Source: Candidatus Omnitrophota bacterium (GTDB lineage Bacteria; Omnitrophota; Gorgyraeia; Gygaellales; Profunditerraquicolaceae). Taken from it: a stretch of DNA of 6,413 nucleotides. The stretch spans positions 1 through 6,413 of the forward strand of contig JAQUMS010000078.1 in NCBI GenBank assembly GCA_028717985.1, in the 5' to 3' direction. Both the position numbers and the translations under genes were made by a program. The number at the start of each line of letters is the position of its first letter. Position 1 is the stretch's first letter. The notes beneath the pieces were generated by a model that saw only the letters and a list, made by a program, of their open reading frames with translations, searched no databases and was not told where the DNA came from. Shown piece after piece: positions 1 through 5,812 of this stretch.

Positions 1-606
1 CTGCAGGCGTGTCAGCGCGGTTAACGCGTTAATACCGACGTTTATAATTAATTTTGACCACAACAGACTTTTGACATCACGGGAAATCCTCATTTCAAGG
101 CCGACTTTGTTAAAAATCTCCCGGATATCACGCATTTCCACCGGGATCTTACCGTCAAGCCTGCCGATAATAGTGTCGCCCTTTCCCGCGAACCTGACTT
201 TTCCGGTATCAATCAAAGTCGATCCCAAATTGGTAACGCCTCCAATAACCCTGTCAGGACCGATAACCTCGCTTATAATTTCAATGTTGCCTATTCCATT
301 CTGCAGAGTTAATACAGCGGTATCATCTCCAATAAGAGGTTTCGCGTGTGTAAGCGCGGCCTTTGTGTCGTATGATTTAACACAAACAATAACGAGGTCG
401 ACACTGCCGATCTCTTTCGGATCAACGGTAATTTTCGCTTTTACCGACCATTCGCCGGACAGACCTTCAACTTTGATTCCGCTCTGGCTGATACGATTGG
501 CGCGATTTTTTTCATAATCGAGAAGCCACAATTCTTCTTTTGCCTTCGAAAGGAAAGCGGCCAACAATAAACCCATCGCACCCGGACCGACTATGGCTAT
601 TTTCAT
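1..606 (-). CDS. panE: 2-dehydropantoate 2-reductase (ketopantoate reductase), N-terminal 202 residues, runs off the left edge
   Basis: PanE reduces 2-dehydropantoate to pantoate with NADPH in the cytoplasm, a step of pantothenate and CoA synthesis. I translated it by hand from an ATG at 606 and found an open frame to the window edge. Residues 1-20 start a Rossmann fold with the dinucleotide motif GPGAMG (7-12). VCVKSYDTK (74-82) carries the conserved Lys77, NGIG (103-106) matches the family NGxG motif, and WSKLIINVGINALTAL (183-198) holds the probable catalytic Lys185 plus Asn189 and Asn193 of the C-terminal helical domain. About 100 C-terminal residues of a usual 300 lie outside the window, including the substrate-binding Glu. 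The start codon overlaps the recO stop as ATGA and follows a strong Shine-Dalgarno. Broader ApbA/PanE-family reductases look alike, so the exact substrate is likely rather than proven. Confidence 0.9.
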   Translation of the reverse strand, partial: MKIAIVGPGAMGLLLAAFLSKAKEELWLLDYEKNRANRISQSGIKVEGLSGEWSVKAKITVDPKEIGSVDLVIVCVKSYDTKAALTHAKPLIGDDTAVLTLQNGIGNIEIISEVIGPDRVIGGVTNLGSTLIDTGKVRFAGKGDTIIGRLDGKIPVEMRDIREIFNKVGLEMRISRDVKSLLWSKLIINVGINALTALTRLQ

Positions 607-1415
607 ATCCCTCCTTTTACCCCTCCCGCGAGGGGAACGGCAGGAACTCCCGCCGCCTTCAGCGGCATAAACTCTATTTTACGCAATACTTTGAGAGAAT
701 TCAATTCTTTTTCCAGATGGAACCGGATAAAAGAATTCAAGATCAGGTCAAGTTCCCTCTTAATTTCCATGCTGAAACCCAGATTAAGATTATTTTTAAA
801 ATCATTTTTTTCTATATATAAGATCGTGGCGACGGTCCCGCGAAAAATATTCCTCGATGTCCTGTCCCTGTCAACGCAGCGCTGGCACAACATACCGCCC
901 ATCCGCAGGCTGAATTTTGTCAGCCCCAGGCTTTCATTATTACAGGCAATACAAGAATCCAGATGCGGCCTAAAACCGGAAAGAGTAAGAAGTTTAATTT
1001 TGAAAATTGTCATGATTTTATCATGATTAGCGTTGTTATTCAATTCGCTCAACGCAGTTAACACCAAATTATATACTTCTTCATTTTTATCCTCGTCAGG
1101 CATTACCGCGTCAACAAGTTCCATCATAAAACTGGCAACCCCGATCCTTCCCAGGTTATTTCTCAGTGACAAAAAGTTCTCCCCCGCGTCGCATTGGCTG
1201 ACAAGATGAAGGGAAGAATTCCGGCTTTTATAAAAAACGATCTCGTTATGCGAAAAAGGCTCAACGGTGCTGGCAAATTTCCTGGGGTCTTTCCGGATGC
1301 CTTTGAGTATCCCTGAAATTTTACCGAATTCCCTGGTCAGAAAACGCACGATAAGGGATGTTTCTCTGAAATCGAACCTGCGAAGGACTATTGAGTGGGA
1401 TTTAAGGATTGGCAT
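603..1415 (-). CDS. recO: DNA repair protein RecO
   Basis: RecO acts in the RecF pathway: it binds DNA and SSB and helps RecR load RecA at gaps. With the start at the ATG at 1415 the product has 270 aa. Residues 1-40 are the family's N-terminal OB-fold (IVLRRFDFRETSLIVRFLTR, ending in GKISGILKG). The C-terminal part has a zinc-finger-like pair, CIAC (Cys155, Cys158) and CQRC (Cys177, Cys180). A GTG 39 nt further upstream would add 13 residues inside ybeY and place them ahead of the usual family start, so I prefer the ATG, 14 nt after the ybeY stop. No good Shine-Dalgarno is visible, so translation may be coupled to ybeY. The last roughly 20 residues (from PLKAAG to the end) are Gly/Pro/Ala/Val-rich, extend past the expected family end, and are encoded by GC-rich palindromes. 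Confidence 0.92.
   Translation of the reverse strand: MPILKSHSIVLRRFDFRETSLIVRFLTREFGKISGILKGIRKDPRKFASTVEPFSHNEIVFYKSRNSSLHLVSQCDAGENFLSLRNNLGRIGVASFMMELVDAVMPDEDKNEEVYNLVLTALSELNNNANHDKIMTIFKIKLLTLSGFRPHLDSCIACNNESLGLTKFSLRMGGMLCQRCVDRDRTSRNIFRGTVATILYIEKNDFKNNLNLGFSMEIKRELDLILNSFIRFHLEKELNSLKVLRKIEFMPLKAAGVPAVPLAGGVKGGI
610..617 (-). promoter_or_regulatory. Shine-Dalgarno of panE
   Basis: The minus strand reads AAAGGAGG, then GAT, then the ATG of panE. Spacing from the core is short (3-4 nt) but the match to the anti-SD is very strong. It lies inside the last codons of recO, so panE translation is probably initiated independently as well as coupled through the ATGA overlap. Confidence 0.7.
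620..666. repeat. Cluster of three small GC-rich inverted repeats inside the 3' end of recO
   Basis: Plus-strand stems are CCCCTC (620-625) with GAGGGG (630-635), GGCAGG (639-644) with CCCGCC (649-654, one mismatch), and GCCGC (652-656) with GCGGC (662-666). The second and third share bases, so they cannot all form at once. The block is clearly richer in G+C than the surrounding recO sequence and codes for the atypical C-terminal tail. It could be a REP-like palindromic repeat that entered the recO 3' end, or an RNA hairpin just upstream of the panE ribosome binding site. Only one copy is in the window, so repeat status is inferred. Confidence 0.45.
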
Positions 1416-1429
1416 ATTTTTTAAAGTTC

Positions 1430-1873
1430 TTATGGACTTGTTTCTTGATGACACCCAATATATTTCTTCACGTAATATACTTCTTTTTTCCGCATAACCA
1501 CGCGCTTGGAAGGAACCGTATCATCATACCCCAGAATATGAAGCAGTCCGTGTATAATATAAAGCATTAATTCGTACGACGGGGTTGTGCGGAATTTTTT
1601 CGCGTTTACCACCGCGGTATCAGAAGCGACAATAATATCCGCGACGCCGCCGCAGGGACCACCGCTTAAGTTGAACGCAAGGACATCCGTGGGATAATCG
1701 TGATTTAGATATTTTTTATTAAGAACGTGGATCTGAGCGCCGGTAACAACACTAACAGTTATTTCTATATCTGTATCTTTTTTTTCCGCAGAAAAAACAG
1801 CGCTGATAATTTTTTTTATACGGGACGAGTTAACAGGCAGTTTTCTCTGAAAATTCCGGACGTATATATTCAC
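1430..1873 (-). CDS. ybeY: YbeY-type endoribonuclease / 16S rRNA maturation factor, variant active site
   Basis: YbeY proteins are small metal-dependent factors involved in 16S rRNA 3' end maturation and ribosome quality control. The 147-aa product has the family size, the central motif DYPTDVLAF (59-67), a following ADIIVASD strand (78-85), and the metal motif HGLLHILGYDD (108-118). His108 and His112 match the first two metal ligands. The usual third His is Asp118, and the conserved Arg of the usual YR segment is Leu56 (KYLNHD). The start is GTG at 1873, the only plausible one: upstream the frame has no ATG before an in-frame stop at 1919-1921. No clear Shine-Dalgarno precedes it. It sits 14 nt after the 7TM-HD gene and 14 nt before recO, in the conserved phoH / 7TM-HD / ybeY order, which supports the assignment independently of the motif. 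Confidence 0.92.
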   Translation of the reverse strand: MNIYVRNFQRKLPVNSSRIKKIISAVFSAEKKDTDIEITVSVVTGAQIHVLNKKYLNHDYPTDVLAFNLSGGPCGGVADIIVASDTAVVNAKKFRTTPSYELMLYIIHGLLHILGYDDTVPSKRVVMRKKEVYYVKKYIGCHQETSP

Positions 1874-1887
1874 GCTTTGATAGAAAG

Positions 1888-3276
1888 TTACTCGGTCTGG
1901 TGCTTGTGGTCGGGATAATCAACCCGGGGATGGTACATACCGCCTAATACACGGACAAAAACGCTGGAAATTCTTTCCATATCTTTCAGTGTCAGGTCGC
2001 ATTCATCAAGCTGTCCGTCAATAAATTTGTTGTTTATTATTTTATGGACTACTTCTTCAATCCTGCCCGCGGTCGGCTCCTTAAGAGTCCGGGTAGCGGC
2101 TTCAACCGCGTCAGCCAATAAAACAATCGCTGTTTCTTTGGAATTGGGTTTTGGGCCGGGATACCGGAACCCTTCTTCTTTAATCCCCTGATCCTCTTCC
2201 AGCCGTTCCAACGCCCGGCGGTAAAAATAATAGACCAAACTGTTCCCATGATGCTGTTCTATAAACTCTATAATCTGAGGGCTGAGATGATATTTTTGCG
2301 CCATTTCAACTCCCTCTTTAACATGGTTCATTATAATCATTTTACTCATATTAGGCGCGAGTGTATCGTGTTTATTATCCGTTAATTTCTGGTTTTCACT
2401 GAAATATTCGGGTTTTTGAAGCTTGCCTATATCATGATAATATGCGCCGATACGGGCAAGTAAAGCGTTGGCGCCTATCGACCTACTGGCGGCATCGGCA
2501 AGATTACCAACAATCAAGCTATGATGATACGTTCCCGGGGCTTCAAGCATGACCCGGTTCAACAAAGGCTGGTTAAAATCAGCCAACTCCAAAAGAGTAA
2601 TGTTAGTGATTGTTTTAAATAAATATTCAAATAACGGCAGGATACCCAGAACAATGATCCCCGAAGCAAACCCATTCGCGATAAGAATAACATATGCTCC
2701 CGAATTAATCATTTTGAAATGGTTTAACAAAAACAGGACTCCCGCCTGGATCAGCCCCAATAAAAATCCCGCGCGTATCACGGTAATACGTCGCCTCACG
2801 CCGAAAACCAAAATAACGGAAATAATGCCGCTCGTTAAAAAAATAAGCAGGAGAGCGAAACTATTCCCTATTAACGCGGCAACGCACACGGCGGACGCAA
2901 TTGTTAAAAGCATGGAGACGATCAATTCTCCAAACAGTATTGTCACCAGCATCGGAATGATTGTGAAGGGGATATAAAAAACGGAAACGCCTGAGCCGAT
3001 TATAAAATATCCCGCGCCGAAATTCAAAACAAAAAGAAAAATGATATTAAGAAGTGATATTTTTTTGATCTTAAAATACTGCCGCCGCCGCAGGTATTCA
3101 AAAAAGACCACCAACGCCACAAGGAACGCCGCAACGGAAGGATTGATCCCGATAATGGAAGTGATACAGAACACCGGGATCGCGCCGAGAATAAAGATCA
3201 TCACGTCATGCAAGGTTCCGGGTGTTTTTACCAGTGTTATAAATGGGAAAATTTTATTTGATTTTTTCTGCAGCAT
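1888..3276 (-). CDS. 7TM-HD membrane phosphohydrolase (PgpH-like, probable c-di-AMP phosphodiesterase) lacking the extracellular HDED domain
   Basis: Full-length PgpH proteins are membrane phosphodiesterases that hydrolyse c-di-AMP to pApA. With the ATG at 3276 the product has 462 aa. About eight hydrophobic segments fill residues 23-220 (roughly 23-44, 46-62, 73-93, 96-115, 117-137, 139-161, 166-184, 193-220). A cytoplasmic HD domain follows: His251/His252 (GTYHHSL), His281-Asp282 (YYHDIGK), His303-Asp304 (NKHDTLAP), His318 (MNHVKEG), His342/343 (EQHHG) and Asp389 (ADAVEAATR), a complete metal-site set. Typical members exceed 700 aa because a large extracellular 7TMR-HDED domain precedes the 7TM part; it is missing here. 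The start is uncertain. The chosen ATG lies 4 nt after the phoH stop (TAAAATTATG) without a Shine-Dalgarno. An ATG at 3306, with GAGG 3 nt upstream, and a TTG at 3315 would overlap phoH. The substrate is inferred from the family and could be another nucleotide. Confidence 0.9.
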   Translation of the reverse strand: MLQKKSNKIFPFITLVKTPGTLHDVMIFILGAIPVFCITSIIGINPSVAAFLVALVVFFEYLRRRQYFKIKKISLLNIIFLFVLNFGAGYFIIGSGVSVFYIPFTIIPMLVTILFGELIVSMLLTIASAVCVAALIGNSFALLLIFLTSGIISVILVFGVRRRITVIRAGFLLGLIQAGVLFLLNHFKMINSGAYVILIANGFASGIIVLGILPLFEYLFKTITNITLLELADFNQPLLNRVMLEAPGTYHHSLIVGNLADAASRSIGANALLARIGAYYHDIGKLQKPEYFSENQKLTDNKHDTLAPNMSKMIIMNHVKEGVEMAQKYHLSPQIIEFIEQHHGNSLVYYFYRRALERLEEDQGIKEEGFRYPGPKPNSKETAIVLLADAVEAATRTLKEPTAGRIEEVVHKIINNKFIDGQLDECDLTLKDMERISSVFVRVLGGMYHPRVDYPDHKHQTE

Positions 3277-3280
3277 AATT

Positions 3281-4240
3281 TTATGGCACGCGGGAGGCGC
3301 GTTCATACGCCTCAATCACGCGCTGAACAAGTTCATGCCTGACAACGTCGGCACCGCTTAAATGTATAAATTTAATTCCGTCAACACCATTAAGAATCCT
3401 CTGCGCCTGCATGAGGCCCGCGGGCTTACCTTCCGGGAGGTCGCTTTGCGTTATATCCCCGGTTATTACAGCTTTTGCATCGAAACCCAGCCGCGTCAAA
3501 AACATCTTCATCTGTTCTGCAGTCGCATTCTGAGCTTCATCAAGCACGATAAAAGCCTCATTCAAGGTCCTCCCCCTCATATACGCGAGAGGAGCCACTT
3601 CAATGATCCCGGTTTCCAGATATTTTTCAATCCGTTCGGCTTCCATCATATCGTATAAGGCGTCGTATAGCGGCCGAACATACGGGGAAATTTTTTCATA
3701 CATGTCTCCGGGCAAAAACCCTAAGGACTCCCCCGCTTCGATAGCGGGCCGAGTTAAAATTATTCTTCTCACCTGCTGGTTTTTCAATGCTTCGACAGCA
3801 CAGGCCATTGCCAAATATGTCTTGCCTGTTCCCGCCGGGCCGATCCCAAAAACAATATCATGGGCCTTAATGGCATCCACGTATTCTTTCTGCCCCTTTG
3901 TCTTGGGACCAATATGCTTATCCTTATAACCCTGCTTACTCACGCCGGAGCGTTTTAAACTAACGAAACTTTTTCGCTCCGGATGTTTAAGGTCCCTGAT
4001 GAAACATTTTAAATCAAACTCGTCAAGAGGAGCTTCCTGTGAACGAAGAGTATTCAAAATATATTCGATAGCTTCCGCGGCCTTGCTTATATTCCGGGCA
4101 TTGCCCTTGATTTTTAAATTATTATTGCTGAAAATCAGTTTAACTTTAAACTCATGTTCCAGATTACGGAGTATAGCGTCAAACGGCCCGCAGAGTTTTT
4201 GCGCTTCGACTACTGATTTAATTGTAATAAGTCGTTCCAT
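3281..4240 (-). CDS. PhoH-family ATPase (PhoH-like protein)
   Basis: PhoH-like proteins are cytoplasmic P-loop NTPases related to RNA helicase cores; their physiological role is poorly defined but they are linked to RNA metabolism and phosphate stress. The 319-aa product has the usual length. Residues 1-66 form the N-terminal nucleic-acid-binding-like region, followed by the PhoH ATPase domain from about 112 to the end. Walker A is GPAGTGKT (134-141), Walker B is IVLDEAQN (231-238) with Asp234-Glu235, and VITGDITQSDLP (258-269) is a hallmark motif. The start is fixed because an in-frame TAA sits at 4244-4246, just upstream of the ATG at 4240. There is no Shine-Dalgarno: the leader is the heptamer-repeat element. 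The gene is followed 4 nt later by the 7TM-HD gene, the conserved neighbour of phoH in many bacteria. Confidence 0.95.
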   Translation of the reverse strand: MERLITIKSVVEAQKLCGPFDAILRNLEHEFKVKLIFSNNNLKIKGNARNISKAAEAIEYILNTLRSQEAPLDEFDLKCFIRDLKHPERKSFVSLKRSGVSKQGYKDKHIGPKTKGQKEYVDAIKAHDIVFGIGPAGTGKTYLAMACAVEALKNQQVRRIILTRPAIEAGESLGFLPGDMYEKISPYVRPLYDALYDMMEAERIEKYLETGIIEVAPLAYMRGRTLNEAFIVLDEAQNATAEQMKMFLTRLGFDAKAVITGDITQSDLPEGKPAGLMQAQRILNGVDGIKFIHLSGADVVRHELVQRVIEAYERASRVP

Positions 4241-4243
4241 ATA

Positions 4244-4348
4244 TTAGGTCATGGGTCATGGGTCATGGGTCATAGGTCAAAGGGTCATAGACCATAAGTT
4301 ATAGTAAAGCATATTTCTATGACCTATGATCTATCAGCTATGACCTAA
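4244..4348. repeat. Intergenic heptamer-repeat element A with inverted ends, between aspS and phoH
   Basis: On the plus strand TTA (4244-4246) is followed by heptamers: GGTCATG three times, GGTCATA, GGTCAAA, one extra G, GGTCATA, then degenerate GACCATA and AGTTATA. A 13-nt spacer (4305-4317) leads to an inverted arm, CTATGAC CTATGAT CTATCAG CTATGAC CTAA (to 4348). By eye about 26 of 32 positions of the right arm match the reverse complement of the left arm in register, so a long imperfect hairpin is possible in DNA or RNA. The element starts directly beside the aspS stop (TAA at 4349-4351) and ends 3 nt before the phoH ATG, so nearly the whole intergenic gap is repeat. No long U-tract follows the stem, so it is not a standard intrinsic terminator. 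Confidence 0.85.
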
Positions 4349-5734
4349 TTATTTCTTTCGTATAGATATATTCAATTCTTTCAGCTGTTTTTCCGAAACG
4401 TCGGAAGGAGCGTTTGTCAAAGGACAGCCGGCGGAACTGGTTTTGGGAAACGCGATCACTTCCCTGATACTGGACTGGCCTGACAAAAGAGACAATAGCC
4501 TATCCACTCCAAAAGCGAATCCGCCATGAGGAGGCGCCCCGTAACGAAAGGCTTCGAGAAGAAAACCAAAACGTTTTTCCGCCTCTTCTTTTTCAATTCC
4601 TATCATCTTAAAAATCCTCTCCTGTAAAACCTGGCTGTGAATCCTGATTGATCCGGAACCAAGCTCAAGGCCGTTAAGGACCAGGTCATACGAGCGGGAT
4701 TTGACTTTATCCGGCGCGGTTTCCATGGTTTCAATATCGGCTTCCGCGGGAGCGGTAAAAGGATGATGTTCGCTTTCCCATCTGTTTTCTTCAGCGTTGA
4801 ATTTCAAAAGAGGAAAGTCGATTATCCAGGCGAATGCGAAATCAGTATTGAATTCTTTGCGCAAATCAGGCTTGTCGGAATTATATTTATCCATCGCTTC
4901 CTGATACGGAATACGGGGAAAAGGGGTTTTTAATTCAATCCCTTTTAATTCTTTGAATATCAAACTCATCATTTCCTCAAAAAGCCCGTAAATATCTTCT
5001 TCGGACACAAACGACATCTCTAAATCAAGCTGGGTAAACTCCGGCTGGCGGTCCGCGCGCAGATCCTCATCCCTAAAACACTTGGCGATCTGGTAATATT
5101 TATCGATCCCCGAGACCATAAAAATCTGTTTAAACAACTGGGGAGACTGCGGAAGAGCGAAAAATTCTCCCGGATTCAGGCGGGACGGAACAAGATAATC
5201 ACGGGCGCCTTCAGGAGTGGATTTTGTTAAAATTGGCGTTTCGCATTCGATAAAATCTTTCCCATTCAGGAAATTCCTGACAACCGCGTATAATTTTGAC
5301 CGCAACGTCACGTTATCAAAAACAGTCTTCCGCCGTAAATCGAGATACCGGTATTTAAGACGGGTCTCCTCGGCGATTTCAAGAGTATCCTCAATCTCAA
5401 ACGGCGGGGTCAAGCTCGGATTTAATATCTCCAGTTCAAGGCCTATAAGTTCAATTTCACCGGTTGCCAATTTGGGATTCACGTTCCCCGCGGGACGGGC
5501 GTTTACTTTGCCTTTAAGTTTCACGACAAATTCACTGCGCAATTCCTGAGCTTTGGTATGCGCCGCGCCGGATTCTTTAGGGATGAATACCACCTGCGTA
5601 ATACCGTACCTGTCCCTTAAATCAATAAAGATAAGCTTCCCGTGATCACGACGTACCGCGACCCATCCGCACAATATAACTTCTTTTCCCGCATCATTTT
5701 TATTTAACTGCCCGCATGTGTGTGTCCGCAACAT
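4349..5734 (-). CDS. aspS: Aspartyl-tRNA synthetase, bacterial type without the GAD domain, probably non-discriminating
   Basis: AspRS is a class II synthetase charging tRNA-Asp with aspartate in the cytoplasm. The 461-aa product has the N-terminal OB anticodon-binding domain (1-107), then the catalytic core with RLKYRYLDLRR (125-135, motif 1 region), TPEGARDYLVPSR (173-185), QSPQLFKQ (196-203), CFRDEDLRADRQPEFTQLD (219-237, motif 2) and GGFAFGVDRLL (404-414, motif 3). Its sequence is clearly the bacterial type, which usually has about 590 aa. Here SDKPDLR (286-292) is followed within about 11 residues by AWIIDFPLL (302-310), so the GAD domain of roughly 130 aa is absent in frame. His31 and Gly83 fall where non-discriminating bacterial AspRSs carry His and Gly, suggesting it also makes Asp-tRNA-Asn. 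The ATG has a strong Shine-Dalgarno. It lies downstream of hisS. Confidence 0.96.
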   Translation of the reverse strand: MLRTHTCGQLNKNDAGKEVILCGWVAVRRDHGKLIFIDLRDRYGITQVVFIPKESGAAHTKAQELRSEFVVKLKGKVNARPAGNVNPKLATGEIELIGLELEILNPSLTPPFEIEDTLEIAEETRLKYRYLDLRRKTVFDNVTLRSKLYAVVRNFLNGKDFIECETPILTKSTPEGARDYLVPSRLNPGEFFALPQSPQLFKQIFMVSGIDKYYQIAKCFRDEDLRADRQPEFTQLDLEMSFVSEEDIYGLFEEMMSLIFKELKGIELKTPFPRIPYQEAMDKYNSDKPDLRKEFNTDFAFAWIIDFPLLKFNAEENRWESEHHPFTAPAEADIETMETAPDKVKSRSYDLVLNGLELGSGSIRIHSQVLQERIFKMIGIEKEEAEKRFGFLLEAFRYGAPPHGGFAFGVDRLLSLLSGQSSIREVIAFPKTSSAGCPLTNAPSDVSEKQLKELNISIRKK

Positions 5735-5742
5735 GTATATTA

Positions 5743-5749
5743 CTCCTTT
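5743..5749 (-). promoter_or_regulatory. Shine-Dalgarno of aspS
   Basis: The minus strand reads AAAGGAG, 8 nt before the aspS ATG at 5734, an ideal spacing that fixes the start. The heptamer-repeat element ends exactly upstream of it, so the element is confined between the hisS stop and this site. Confidence 0.85.
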
Positions 5750-5812
5750 TTAGGTCATAGGTCATAGGTCTTAGGTCTTAGCTCTTAGATTTTACAAAGA
5801 CCTATGAGCTAA
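5750..5812. repeat. Intergenic heptamer-repeat element B with inverted ends, between hisS and aspS
   Basis: On the plus strand TTA (5750-5752) is followed by GGTCATA twice, GGTCTTA twice and GCTCTTA, an 11-nt spacer (GATTTTACAAA, 5788-5798), and the inverted arm GACCTATGAGCTAA (5799-5812). The right arm matches the reverse complement of the first 14 bases of the left arm at 13 of 14 positions, giving a good stem. It has the same architecture as the element at 4244-4348 (TTA + 7-bp units, A/T-rich spacer, inverted arm ending in CTAA) but a different unit mix. The hisS stop codon TAG (5809-5811) lies inside its right arm. Confidence 0.8.

Noticed and set aside
71..517. A 148-codon plus-strand open frame at the left end.
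   Set aside because: It is antisense to panE, whose minus-strand translation shows the family motifs throughout. The plus-strand product resembles nothing I recognise.
540..1026. Plus-strand open frames of 93 and 111 codons.
   Set aside because: They lie antisense to recO and panE; part of their length comes from the GC-rich palindromes, and they show no protein-family features.
1415..1454. Upstream GTG start for recO at 1454.
   Set aside because: It would overlap ybeY by 25 nt, has no Shine-Dalgarno, and adds residues ahead of the usual RecO start.
2549..3361. Plus-strand open frames of 142 and 106 codons.
   Set aside because: Antisense shadows of the 7TM-HD gene, which has a complete HD motif set on the other strand.
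4244..4348. Possible CRISPR array or phage attachment site.
   Set aside because: Units are 7 bp and contiguous with no unique spacers. No cas gene, integrase or tRNA gene is nearby.
4244..4348. Classical intrinsic terminator after aspS.
   Set aside because: The arms are A/T-rich and imperfect and there is no U-tract after the stem on the minus strand; phoH starts immediately afterwards.
4349..5734. aspS as a pseudogene because of its short length.
   Set aside because: The frame is intact, all class II motifs are present, and the missing segment corresponds to one whole domain, so a functional GAD-less enzyme is the simpler reading.
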